Source: Billgrantia ethanolica (lineage in GTDB: Bacteria > Pseudomonadota > Gammaproteobacteria > Pseudomonadales > Halomonadaceae). Taken from it: a DNA stretch of 64,000 nt. This document shows positions 20,369 through 28,800 of the stretch, piece after piece; within the stretch, counting starts at the first letter, position 1, and each line of letters opens with the position of its first letter. The position numbers and the translations under genes are program-made. The DNA lies in NCBI RefSeq assembly GCF_021404305.1, contig NZ_JABFTX010000001.1, positions 62,001 to 126,000 of the forward strand, read 5' to 3'. The notes under the pieces were generated by a model that worked only from the letters and a program-made list of their open reading frames with translations, did not search any database and was not told the origin of the DNA.

Positions 20369-20505
20369 GTTCAAGCAGGGCGAGCGTTGCGACGTTGGTC
20401 TAGGCCCCCTTGCCGTGCCACGCGTGCATGCCCATCATCGATGCCATAACGACAACGATTCACGGTGTTGCCTGCCCCAGGCATCGCCCCTGCCATCGGA
20501 AGACG

Positions 20506-21228
20506 ATGACCACAACGCCCGCCACTCTGATCGTGGTCGACGACGACCCCGAAATCCGCGAACTGCTGGTCGACTACCTCGGACGTCACGGCTACCGCGC
20601 CCTGGCCGCCGAGGATGCCGAGGCGCTGCATGGCCTGCTGACGAGCGAAACCCCCGATCTGCTGATCGTCGACATCATGCTGCCCGGCGACGACGGTTTC
20701 ACCATCTGCCGCGACATTCGTCGCGACAGCGACGTGCCGATCATCATGCTCACCGCCAGCGCCGACGAGACCGACCGCATTCTCGGCCTGGAACTGGGCG
20801 CCGACGACTACCTGGGCAAGCCGTTCAACCCGCGCGAACTGCTGGCGCGGATCAAGGCGGTGCTGCGGCGTGCCCGCGGCGGTTCGCCGGCCGATCCGTC
20901 CCGTGCGCGGCTGGTGGCCTTCGGTGCCTGGCGGCTCGATCGCATGACCCGCGAACTGATCGACGAGCGCGACGAGCGTACGCCGCTCTCGGGGGCCGAT
21001 TTCCAGCTGCTGCAGGTGTTTCTCGAGCGCCCCGAGCAGGTGCTCTCGCGGGAGGCGCTGTATGAGCTGACCCGTGGGCGTTCGGCACCGCCGCTCGACC
21101 GCTCCATCGACGTGCACGTCTGCCGGTTGCGCCAGCGCCTGGGAGAGGATGCCCACTATCATCAGATGATTCGTACCGTGCGCGGGGCGGGCTACGTCTT
21201 CACCGCCCGGGTCGAAGCGCTGACGTGA
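20506..21228 (+). CDS. gltR: OmpR-family response regulator, GltR-like
   Basis: This is a two-component response regulator that probably controls the sugar importer downstream. The receiver domain has DDD at 12-14, the phospho-acceptor Asp56 in LLIVDIMLPGDDGF, and the conserved Lys in DDYLGKPF. The winged-helix DNA-binding domain (about 140-235) ends RTVRGAGYVF. The start at ATG 20506 gives 240 residues and directly begins the receiver domain; upstream codons read as non-family sequence. Its stop overlaps the GTG start of the kinase. In Pseudomonas an equivalent pair (GltR-GtrS) precedes the glucose importer genes, so the name is by synteny and family. Confidence 0.8.
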   Translation: MTTTPATLIVVDDDPEIRELLVDYLGRHGYRALAAEDAEALHGLLTSETPDLLIVDIMLPGDDGFTICRDIRRDSDVPIIMLTASADETDRILGLELGADDYLGKPFNPRELLARIKAVLRRARGGSPADPSRARLVAFGAWRLDRMTRELIDERDERTPLSGADFQLLQVFLERPEQVLSREALYELTRGRSAPPLDRSIDVHVCRLRQRLGEDAHYHQMIRTVRGAGYVFTARVEALT

Positions 21229-22709
21229 ACGAGGGACGGCGCCATTGGCGGCGTCGCCTGGCGCGCCTGCTGCCGCGTACCCTGCGCGGACGCTTCGTGC
21301 TGATCATGCTGGTCGGCGTGCTCAGCGCCCAACTGGCCAGCTACGCCGTGTGGACTTCCCAGGTGCGCTCCAGCCAGCTCGAGCAGCTCGACGAGCTGTC
21401 GCGCAACGTCGCCTTCAGCGTGGCCTCCACCATGCGCTTCTTCCGTTCGCTGCCCTTCGAGTATCGCCATATCGTGCTCGATCAGCTGCGCAACATGGGC
21501 GGCACGCGCTTCTTCGTCAGCGTCAACGAGCGGCGCATCCCGATCGAAGACATCGGCTCAGGGCCGGAAAAACGCCTGGTGGTGGACAACTTTCGCGAGA
21601 TCCTCACCGCCGAGCTGAACATCGACGACGTACTGGTGGAGTTCTCCCGCGCCGAGACCCTGCGCGTCTACAACAACGAAGTGCTGCTGCACGACCTGCC
21701 GCCGCGCTGGGGCCAGCACAGCCTGCTGATGGAGCCGCTGTCGCCGCCGATCCTGGTGGTACAGATGGAGCTCGGCCCCGACACCTGGCTCTATGTGGCC
21801 ACGCTGCTGCCGGTGCCCGACCTGTTCAACGAGCACGGCTGGCTGTCGGGCGAACGCCTGCTGGCGAGCCTGATGGTGCTGCTCACGGTGATCGGCCTGG
21901 CCCTGCTCGGGATTCGCAGCGTGACCCGTCCGCTGGCACGGCTGTCGCGAGCGGCGCGTCAGCTTGGCGACGATCTCGATGCGCCGCCGCTGCGCGAGAG
22001 CGGGCCGCGAGAGGTTGCCGCCACGGCGGCGGCGTTCAACCGCATGCAGGAGCGCATTCGCGATCAGGTCGATGAGCGCGAGCGACTGTTCTCGGCCATC
22101 TCCCACGATCTCAAGACACCCATCACCCGGCTGCGCCTGCGGGCCGAGATGCTCGACGATCCGATACAGCGCGAGCGCTTCTGTGCCTCGCTCGACGAGC
22201 TCGATCTGCTGGTCAAGGGGGCGCTGGCCTCGGTGAAGGGCTTCGACCTGCACGAGGAGATGGCGGCGGTAGAGCCTGGCGCACTGCTGGCCGAGCTGGC
22301 CGACGAGCTGACGTTGCAGGGCGGGGTGGTGACGCTGCAGGGTCATGCCGCTGCGCTGTCGGCGAAGCCGCTGGCGTTCAAGCGCTGCCTGGCGAATCTG
22401 CTGGAGAATGCGGTTTTCTATGGTCGGCATGCCGAGGTGACGCTGGTCGATTCGCCACAGCGTCTGACGATCTTCATCCGCGACCACGGCCCGGGCATTC
22501 CCGAGGCCCAGCACGAGCGGGTATTCGCTCCCTTCGTGCGTCTCGAACCCTCACGCAGCCGCAACACCGGTGGCAGCGGTCTGGGGTTGGGCATCGCCCG
22601 GCACATCGCCCGCGCCATGGGCGGCGACATCGCGCTGGCCAATCATCCCGAGGGCGGGCTGGAGGTGACGCTCTCGCTGCCGCGTCCGCAGGATGTTACG
22701 ACGCTGTAA
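21225..22709 (+). CDS. gtrS: Sensor histidine kinase, GtrS-like
   Basis: This membrane sensor kinase is the partner of the preceding regulator. It starts at GTG overlapping the regulator's stop (GTGA). Residues about 23-45 and 210-232 are transmembrane and enclose a periplasmic sensor domain of about 165 residues. A HAMP linker is followed by the H-box SAISHDLKTPITR with His294, and the ATPase motifs NLLENAVFY, DHGPGIP and GGSGLGLGIA. The 494 residues are ordinary. In Pseudomonas, GtrS senses a glucose-pathway intermediate; the ligand here is unknown. Confidence 0.85.
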   Translation: MNEGRRHWRRRLARLLPRTLRGRFVLIMLVGVLSAQLASYAVWTSQVRSSQLEQLDELSRNVAFSVASTMRFFRSLPFEYRHIVLDQLRNMGGTRFFVSVNERRIPIEDIGSGPEKRLVVDNFREILTAELNIDDVLVEFSRAETLRVYNNEVLLHDLPPRWGQHSLLMEPLSPPILVVQMELGPDTWLYVATLLPVPDLFNEHGWLSGERLLASLMVLLTVIGLALLGIRSVTRPLARLSRAARQLGDDLDAPPLRESGPREVAATAAAFNRMQERIRDQVDERERLFSAISHDLKTPITRLRLRAEMLDDPIQRERFCASLDELDLLVKGALASVKGFDLHEEMAAVEPGALLAELADELTLQGGVVTLQGHAAALSAKPLAFKRCLANLLENAVFYGRHAEVTLVDSPQRLTIFIRDHGPGIPEAQHERVFAPFVRLEPSRSRNTGGSGLGLGIARHIARAMGGDIALANHPEGGLEVTLSLPRPQDVTTL

Positions 22710-22713
22710 TATG

Positions 22714-22731
22714 CCTGCAATGCTTTGCAGG
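22714..22731. other. Hairpin between kinase and importer genes
   Basis: A perfect 7-base-pair inverted repeat, cctgcaa/ttgcagg with loop tgct, begins 5 bases after the kinase stop and about 100 bases before the importer operon. It has no T-run. It could be a weak terminator that lets the importer operon be controlled separately, or a regulator site. Confidence 0.35.
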
Positions 22732-22832
22732 ACTAGGTAACCCCGCTCACACCCGCTCTCGGTTAACGTTACTGGCATGCCGGCCATGACCGGTTTCATA
22801 CAACAGTCAATAACAACAGCAGGAGCATGCCG

Positions 22833-24101
22833 ATGACCCTTCTCGAGAACCCCTTGCGCAAGACGGCCCTGGCGCTGGCCACCGCCGCAGCGGCGTCAAT
22901 GACGTTCAGCGTTCAGGCCGCCGAGGTGGAAGTCCTTCACTGGTGGACCTCGGGCGGTGAGGCCCGGGCGGCCAATGTGCTCAAGGAGCTGATGGAAGCC
23001 GAAGGCTACGGCTGGGAGGACTTCGCCGTGGCCGGTGGCGGCGGCGAAACGGCCATGACCGTGCTCAAGTCGCGGGCCATGTCCGGCAACCCGCCGTCGG
23101 CGGCCCAGATCAAGGGGCCGGAGATTCAGGAGTGGGGTGAGCTGGGTCTGCTCGGCGAGCTCGACGAGGTGGCCGGGGCCGAAGGCTGGGACGAGCTGCT
23201 GCCGCCCACGGTGGCCGATGTCATGCGCCACAACGGCAGCTATGTGGCGGTGCCGGTCAACGTGCACCGGGTCAACTGGCTGTGGGCCAACCCCCAGGTG
23301 CTCGAAGCCGCCGGCGTGGAGATGCCCACCACCCTCGACGAACTGTTCGCGGCAGGTGAGGCGATCCGCGAGGCGGGCTTCATCCCGCTGGCCCACGGTG
23401 GCCAGGCCTGGCAGGACGCCACCGTGTTCGAGAGCGTGCTGCTGGCAAGCGGCGGTACCGAGTTCTATCAGCAGGCGATGGTCGAGCTCGACCCCGAGGC
23501 GTTGGGCAGCGAGCGGATGATCGAGGCGCTGGAGACCTTCAAGCGTCTGCGTGAGCTGATGGACGCGGACATGTCGGGTCGCGACTGGAACATCGCCACC
23601 TCCATGGTGATCGAGGGCAGCGCCGGCATGCAGCTGATGGGCGACTGGGCCAAGGGCGAGTTCACCGCCGCCGGACTCACCGCCGGCGAGGAGTATCTCT
23701 GCGCCGCGGCGCCGGGCACTCAGGACGCCTTCACCTTCAACATCGACAGCCTGGCCATGTTCCGCGTCGAAGGTGAGGAGCGCGAAGCGCAGCAGGCCCT
23801 GGCACGCCTGGTGCTGGAACCGACCTTCCAGGAGGCCTTCAATCTGGCCAAGGGCTCGATTCCCGCCCGGCCCGATCTCGACATGAACGGCTTCGATGCT
23901 TGTGCTCAGCAATCGATGGACGACTTCCAGCGCACCGCCGAGGAGGGCGGCCTGGTACCCAGCATGGCCCACGGCATGGCGGTCCGGGCCGACGTTCAAG
24001 GTGCCATCTTCGACGTGGTGACCAACTACTTCAACTCGCGTGACATGGCCGCTGAAGAAGCCGCTCGTCGGATGGTCAACGCCGCTCAGGCCGCCTTGTA
24101 A
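22833..24101 (+). CDS. gtsA: Sugar ABC transporter periplasmic binding protein, GtsA-like
   Basis: This is the extracytoplasmic solute-binding protein of a carbohydrate importer. The N-terminal signal peptide has positive residues, the core [15 protein letters not shown], and likely cleavage at VQA-AEVEV. The mature part begins [15 protein letters not shown], the typical start of glucose/mannose-binding proteins of cluster B. AGGAG lies one base before ATG 22827 and seven bases before ATG 22833, so the latter (422 residues) is chosen. It heads the gtsABCD-like operon. Confidence 0.87.
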   Translation: MTLLENPLRKTALALATAAAASMTFSVQAAEVEVLHWWTSGGEARAANVLKELMEAEGYGWEDFAVAGGGGETAMTVLKSRAMSGNPPSAAQIKGPEIQEWGELGLLGELDEVAGAEGWDELLPPTVADVMRHNGSYVAVPVNVHRVNWLWANPQVLEAAGVEMPTTLDELFAAGEAIREAGFIPLAHGGQAWQDATVFESVLLASGGTEFYQQAMVELDPEALGSERMIEALETFKRLRELMDADMSGRDWNIATSMVIEGSAGMQLMGDWAKGEFTAAGLTAGEEYLCAAAPGTQDAFTFNIDSLAMFRVEGEEREAQQALARLVLEPTFQEAFNLAKGSIPARPDLDMNGFDACAQQSMDDFQRTAEEGGLVPSMAHGMAVRADVQGAIFDVVTNYFNSRDMAAEEAARRMVNAAQAAL

Positions 24102-24182
24102 CCCAAGCCTGACGCTGGGTCGGGCCTGAGTCCTTCAGGTCCGGCTCCGGTGCTATGCCGCTCAAGCCCGAGGTCTCTCATC

Positions 24183-25115
24183 ATGTCCCTGACAAGGTCG
24201 GCGGCACGCCCGACCGCCGGTTCCGCTGCCCGGCGCAGCCACTCAGGCCTGCTCCAGGCCTGGCTGCCCAAGCTGGTGCTGGCGCCTTCTGCCGCCATTT
24301 CGCTGTTCTTCGTCTATGGCTTCATGCTGTGGACCTTCATTCTCTCACTGACCAACTCGCGCATGCTGCCCAGCTACGAGTTCGTCGGTTTCGCTCAATA
24401 CGCGCGGCTGATGGCCAACGACCGCTGGTGGGTGGCTTCCACCAACCTGGTGGTGTTCGGCGGTCTGTTCGTAGCCATCTGCCTGGCTCTGGGGCTGGTA
24501 CTCGCCATCCTGCTCGATCAGCGCATCCGCCAGGAGGGGGCGCTGCGTACGATCTATCTCTATCCCATGGCGCTGTCGTTCATCGTCACCGGCGTGGTGT
24601 GGAAGTGGCTGCTCAATCCCGGTCTCGGCATTCAGGCCATGGTGCGCAGTTGGGGCTTCGAGAATTTCCGCTTCGACTGGCTGGTGGATCCGGACATGGC
24701 CGTCTACACCCTGGTGATCGCTGCGGTGTGGCAGGCATCCGGCTTCGTCATGGCGCTGTTTCTCGCCGGGCTGCGCGGCATCGACGACAGCATCCTCAAG
24801 GCCGCCCAGCTCGATGGCGCCAGCCTGCCGCGCATCTACTGGCGGGTGGTGATTCCCTGCCTGCGTCCGGTGGTGTTCAGCGCGGTGATGATCCTTTCGC
24901 ACATCGCCATCAAGAGTTTCGACCTGGTGGTGGCGCTCACCGGCGGCGGGCCCGGCTACGCCTCCGACCTGCCGGCCACCTTCATGTACGCCCATGCCTT
25001 CACCCGAGCGCAGATCGGTCTGGGCTCGGCCAGCGCCATGCTGATGCTGGGCGGCGTGCTGGCGATCCTGATTCCCTATCTCTACTCGGAGTTGAGGAGC
25101 CGCCGTCATGGATAA
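24183..25115 (+). CDS. gtsB: Sugar ABC transporter permease 1, GtsB-like
   Basis: This is an inner-membrane permease of the MalF type. It has six hydrophobic helices and the cytoplasmic EAA loop for ATPase contact (DDSILKAAQLDGASLPRIYWRVVIP). GAGG precedes ATG 24183 by nine bases; the product is 310 residues. The 81-base gap from gtsA contains small inverted repeats (accca/tgggt, cctga/tcagg) of the sort that raise binding-protein over permease expression. Its end overlaps the next gene by 8 bases. Confidence 0.88.
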   Translation: MSLTRSAARPTAGSAARRSHSGLLQAWLPKLVLAPSAAISLFFVYGFMLWTFILSLTNSRMLPSYEFVGFAQYARLMANDRWWVASTNLVVFGGLFVAICLALGLVLAILLDQRIRQEGALRTIYLYPMALSFIVTGVVWKWLLNPGLGIQAMVRSWGFENFRFDWLVDPDMAVYTLVIAAVWQASGFVMALFLAGLRGIDDSILKAAQLDGASLPRIYWRVVIPCLRPVVFSAVMILSHIAIKSFDLVVALTGGGPGYASDLPATFMYAHAFTRAQIGLGSASAMLMLGGVLAILIPYLYSELRSRRHG

Positions 25116-25986
25116 CGTCATTCGTCGCCGTACGCTGGGCGCGCGGCTCGGTCGGGCCACGCTCTATGCCGTGTTGCTGCTGGCCGCGCTGTTCTATCTG
25201 CTGCCGCTGGCGGTGATGCTGGTCACCTCGGTCAAGCCGCTGGCCGAGATCACCCCCGGCACGCTGCTGTCGCTGCCCCGGGAGCCGACCCTTGTGCCCT
25301 GGGCCAAGGCCTGGGGGGAGGCTTGTACCGGCATGCGCTGCGAGGGCATCGGGGTCTACTTCTTCAACTCCATCGCCATCGTGGTGCCCGCGGTATTGAT
25401 CTCCACCGCCATCGGCGCACTCAACGGCTACGCCCTGACCAAGTGGCGCTTCAAGGGCTCGGAGCTGCTCTTCGCGCTGATGCTGTTCGGCTGCTTCATT
25501 CCGTTTCAGGTGGTGCTGCTGCCCATGGCGCAGACGCTGGGCTGGCTGGGGCTGTCGAGTTCGCGGGCGGGGCTGATCCTGGTTCACGTGATCTTCGGTA
25601 TCGCCTTCACCACGCTGTTCTTCCGCAATTTCTACGTGGCGGTGCCGACCGAGCTGGTCTCGGCGGCCAAACTCGACGGCGCCGGCTTCTTTCGCATCTT
25701 CTGGCGCATCCTGCTGCCCGTATCGGCGCCGATCATCGTGGTCTCGGTGATCTGGCAGTTCACTCAGATATGGAACGATTTCCTGTTCGGGGTGGCCTTC
25801 TCGGCCCACAACACCCAGCCGGTGACGGTGGCGCTCAACAATCTGGTCAACACCTCCACCGGGGCGCGCGAGTACAACGTCGACATGGCGGCGGCAATGA
25901 TTGCCGCGCTGCCCACGCTGATCGTCTACGTGCTGGCGGGAAAATATTTCGTCCGTGGGCTGACGGCCGGCTCGGTCAAGGGCTGA
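25108..25986 (+). CDS. gtsC: Sugar ABC transporter permease 2, GtsC-like
   Basis: This is a MalG-type permease with an N-terminal helix, about six membrane segments, and the EAA motif ELVSAAKLDGAGFFRIFWRI. The segment ACTGMRCEGIGVYFFNS, with two Cys residues, is a periplasmic loop feature also seen in Pseudomonas GtsC-like proteins. The 292 residues are normal. It overlaps gtsB by 8 bases and precedes gtsD by 37. Confidence 0.88.
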   Translation: MDNVIRRRTLGARLGRATLYAVLLLAALFYLLPLAVMLVTSVKPLAEITPGTLLSLPREPTLVPWAKAWGEACTGMRCEGIGVYFFNSIAIVVPAVLISTAIGALNGYALTKWRFKGSELLFALMLFGCFIPFQVVLLPMAQTLGWLGLSSSRAGLILVHVIFGIAFTTLFFRNFYVAVPTELVSAAKLDGAGFFRIFWRILLPVSAPIIVVSVIWQFTQIWNDFLFGVAFSAHNTQPVTVALNNLVNTSTGAREYNVDMAAAMIAALPTLIVYVLAGKYFVRGLTAGSVKG

Positions 25987-26023
25987 GCCCCTCTGTACCA
26001 TCGAACAATACGAGGTTTTCAAC

Positions 26024-27145
26024 ATGGCTGCGCTTGAAATCAACAACGTGTGCAAGGACTTCGGCAGCGAGCAGGTGCTCAAGGACGTCAGCCTGGCGAT
26101 CGACTCGGGGGAATTTCTGATCCTGGTGGGGCCTTCGGGCTGCGGCAAGTCGACGCTGATGAACGCCATTGCCGGGCTCGAGCCGGTCACCGCCGGCGAG
26201 ATTCGTATCGCCGGCGAGAACGTCACCTGGCAGACCCCGGCGGAGCGCGACATCGCCATGGTGTTCCAGTCCTATGCGCTCTATCCGAGCATGACCGTGC
26301 GTCAGAACATCAGCTTCGGCCTGGAGATGCGCAAGGTGCCCAAGGCCGAGCGCGAGGCGGCGGTGGAGCGGGTCGCCGACCTGTTGCAGATCGGGCATCT
26401 GCTCGAGCGCAAGCCCTCGCAGCTCTCCGGCGGCCAGCGCCAGCGAGTCGCCATGGGCCGCGCACTGGCGCGCGAGCCCAAGGTCTATCTGTTCGACGAG
26501 CCGCTCTCCAACCTGGATGCCAAGCTGCGCGTGGACATGCGCACCGAGATCAAGAAGCTGCACCAGCGCCTGGGCACCACCATCGTTTACGTCACCCACG
26601 ACCAGATCGAAGCGATGACGTTGGCCGACTGCATCGCAGTGATGCGCGACGGTCGCATCCTCCAGCTCGGCTCGCCCGACGAGGTCTACAACGATCCTGT
26701 CGACCTGTTCGTCGCCGGCTTCATGGGCTCGCCGTCGATGAACTTCATCAGCGCCACGCTGGTGGGCGGGAGCGGGGCGTACCGGCTGCGCGTGGAGACG
26801 CCGGGAGAAGAGACGCTGGAGCTGCCCTGGCCGCAGGAGCGTGAAACCCCGGCGCTGGCCGAAAAGGTCGGCGAGTACGTGATCCTGGGGCTGCGCCCCG
26901 AGCACTTCACCGAGGACGACGCGCGGCTCGGCGAGTACGCCGAGGGGGTGGCACTCACGCCGCGCATCACGGTGGTGGAACCCACCGGGGCGGACATCCT
27001 GCTGCAGCTGAAGCTGGGGGAGGGCGAGGCCACGGCCCGGGTCGGGCCCAAGTGCCGGGTGAAGGCGGGCGAGCGGCTCACGCTGCGTATCGACATGGGG
27101 CGGGCGGTCATGTTCGACCGCGAGACGGAGAAGCGCCTGGCCTGA
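26024..27145 (+). CDS. gtsD: Sugar ABC transporter ATP-binding protein, MalK/UgpC family
   Basis: This is the ATPase subunit that drives the importer. Walker A is GPSGCGKST, the Q-loop is in VFQSYALYP, the signature is LSGGQRQRVAMGRAL, Walker B is VYLFDEPLSNLD, and the switch His is in VTHDQIEAM. A C-terminal TOBE/OB regulatory domain follows from about residue 240. The 373 residues are typical of the UgpC/MalK group. It is the last gene of the operon; a strong inverted repeat follows. Confidence 0.92.
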   Translation: MAALEINNVCKDFGSEQVLKDVSLAIDSGEFLILVGPSGCGKSTLMNAIAGLEPVTAGEIRIAGENVTWQTPAERDIAMVFQSYALYPSMTVRQNISFGLEMRKVPKAEREAAVERVADLLQIGHLLERKPSQLSGGQRQRVAMGRALAREPKVYLFDEPLSNLDAKLRVDMRTEIKKLHQRLGTTIVYVTHDQIEAMTLADCIAVMRDGRILQLGSPDEVYNDPVDLFVAGFMGSPSMNFISATLVGGSGAYRLRVETPGEETLELPWPQERETPALAEKVGEYVILGLRPEHFTEDDARLGEYAEGVALTPRITVVEPTGADILLQLKLGEGEATARVGPKCRVKAGERLTLRIDMGRAVMFDRETEKRLA

Positions 27146-27165
27146 GCCGCCTGTCCCGATAAAGA

Positions 27166-27197
27166 GACAGGTCGCCTGCCCAGGCAGGCGACCTGTC
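27166..27197. terminator. Bidirectional terminator between gtsD and the usp gene
   Basis: A perfect 14-base-pair stem, gacaggtcgcctgc/gcaggcgacctgtc with loop ccag, lies between two convergent genes. The minus-strand side is followed by TCTTTA, the plus-strand side by no T-run. It is most convincing as the terminator of the usp gene and a barrier to transcription from gtsD. Confidence 0.7.
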
Positions 27198-27214
27198 ATG
27201 TCGGCATCAAGGCA

Positions 27215-27655
27215 TCAGCGTACGGTAATCACCGTGCACTCGGCCACATGGCTGACCTTATGCGACACGCTGCCCACCACCAGCCCGCGCAGGTCACTCA
27301 GGCCACGACTGCCCATGACGATGGCTTCGACACCGCGACGGCGCGCCTCGCTGACGATGGTGCGTGCCGGGTCGCCCTGACCGACCACGGTCTCTACCTG
27401 GGACACGCCATTGGCACGCGCGGCTTCGGCCGCCTTCTCGACGACCTGCCGGCCGATGTCTTCCCGCTCGGTGCGGGAGGCCTCGATGGCGATGGCACCG
27501 ATACCCCAGACCAGTGTCGTCTCGTGGGAGAGTTCCTCGGGGATATGCAGGAGATGCAGTGTGGCGTCGGCCTGAGTGGCCAAGAGACAGGCGACGTCGA
27601 GCGCTTTCTTGGCGCCTTCTGAGCCATCGACGGGAACCAGGATCGATTTGAACAT
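27215..27655 (-). CDS. Universal stress protein, UspA family
   Basis: This 146-residue single-domain Usp protein is probably cytoplasmic and dimeric. It starts MFKSILVPVDGSEGAKKAL, and the ATP-binding motif GSRGLSDLRGLVVGSVS near the C-terminus has the G-x2-G-x9-GS pattern, so it is likely a nucleotide-binding Usp. AAGGAAA precedes the ATG. A possible FNR/Anr-type box lies about 70 bases upstream. Confidence 0.9.
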   Translation of the reverse strand: MFKSILVPVDGSEGAKKALDVACLLATQADATLHLLHIPEELSHETTLVWGIGAIAIEASRTEREDIGRQVVEKAAEAARANGVSQVETVVGQGDPARTIVSEARRRGVEAIVMGSRGLSDLRGLVVGSVSHKVSHVAECTVITVR

Positions 27656-27719
27656 GGGGGTTTCCTTATGTTGTTGGTCTGTCCATAGTCAGAGCCTAGA
27701 CCTTTGGGCAGGGAGTGTC

Positions 27720-27733
27720 ATGACCCGGATCAA
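27720..27733 (-). promoter_or_regulatory. Possible Anr/FNR box upstream of the usp gene
   Basis: On the minus strand this reads TTGAT-CCGG-GTCAT, against the FNR/Anr consensus TTGAT-N4-ATCAA: one half-site is perfect and the other matches at 3 of 5. It is centred about 71 bases before the usp ATG. Usp genes of Pseudomonas are often Anr-controlled. No strong -10 box is evident, so this is tentative. Confidence 0.35.
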
Positions 27734-27753
27734 GGGAGAGGCGGATCCCAGCA

Positions 27754-28800
27754 TCATTCCTGCTTTTCCAGCCGTCTCAACTGCTGCCAGAGTTCGCTGC
27801 GCAGATCGGCCATGCGCGGCGCCTCCCCCTCGCCGAACACCAGCGGGCGGGTCAGGCGCTGGGTGCGCAGGCCGAGGCGGGCAGTGAGCAGCCCCACCCC
27901 CATGCCCTGACCGGCCCGCGCCGAGAGGCGCCCGGCCAGATTCAGCGAGAGCAGCTCCACCCCCGCATCGCTGGCCATCTCGGTGGCCCCGGCAAAGGCC
28001 ATGTTGTAGAGCACGTTGCGCAGCAGGCGCAGGCGGCTGGCATAGCCCAGCTCCAGCCCATAGAGACGGCACAGGCGATCGATCATCGCCAGGTTGCGCC
28101 ACGCCACCAGAAACATGTCGACCAGCGTCAGCGGGCTGACCGCCACCATCACTGCCGTTTCGCCTGACATGCGCGAGATCATACGCCGGGCCTGGCGGTC
28201 GCGGGGCGCAAGCAAATGGTGCGACAACAATTGGCGAACATCGTCGCCGGTATGATGTGCTTCCCGGGCGGCAAGGAAGGCCTGCCAGTGGGGATGATCG
28301 TCATCCAGTCCGAGCTGCTGCTTGAGCACTTTGGCCAGACTCAGCGCTTCCGCCGCGTCGGCCTCGGGCAGCCGGGCCAGGCGGCTGCGCAGGGCGTCAT
28401 GGCGTTTCAGCCGGCGCAGCCGCCACGCCTCGCGCAGCAGCGCCCCGGCCCCCAGGGCGATGGCAGCGAGTCCCAGCAGATGCCAGCCGCCGCTGAGCCA
28501 GTCGCCGCCGAGCAGGGCCGCCGGCAGGCGCAGAGCCAATTCGACGCTGCCCAGTACGATACCGCCGCCAAGCAGCGTCAGCAGCCCCCAGCGGCGCTTG
28601 CGCGGGCGGCCGAGGCTGGCCTCCAGGTCGCGCTCGGCGCGGCTGACGGGGGCTTCCTCTAACGGCTGCGTGGGCAGTTGGCTGTCGAAGTCGAGCCGCG
28701 CCCGTGGCGCCTCGGGGCCCGGCGCGGCCGGCTCGTCAAGCGTGAAGCGGCGGGCCGGACGCGGGTCGTTCTCCGTAGGCTCGTGACGACGATCGCTCAT
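27754..28800 (-). CDS. ycjF: YcjF/TIGR01620-type inner membrane protein
   Basis: This 348-residue membrane protein is usually paired with the ATPase YcjX. A Pro/Arg-rich cytoplasmic N-terminus is followed by two transmembrane helices (about 73-92 and 100-118) and the DUF697 region with SGETAVMVAVSPLTLVDMFLVAWRN. In E. coli ycjX-ycjF belongs to the phage-shock/heat-shock regulon. Its start overlaps the ycjX stop by 4 bases (ATGA), as expected for a coupled pair. The molecular function is unknown. Confidence 0.88.
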   Translation of the reverse strand: MSDRRHEPTENDPRPARRFTLDEPAAPGPEAPRARLDFDSQLPTQPLEEAPVSRAERDLEASLGRPRKRRWGLLTLLGGGIVLGSVELALRLPAALLGGDWLSGGWHLLGLAAIALGAGALLREAWRLRRLKRHDALRSRLARLPEADAAEALSLAKVLKQQLGLDDDHPHWQAFLAAREAHHTGDDVRQLLSHHLLAPRDRQARRMISRMSGETAVMVAVSPLTLVDMFLVAWRNLAMIDRLCRLYGLELGYASRLRLLRNVLYNMAFAGATEMASDAGVELLSLNLAGRLSARAGQGMGVGLLTARLGLRTQRLTRPLVFGEGEAPRMADLRSELWQQLRRLEKQE

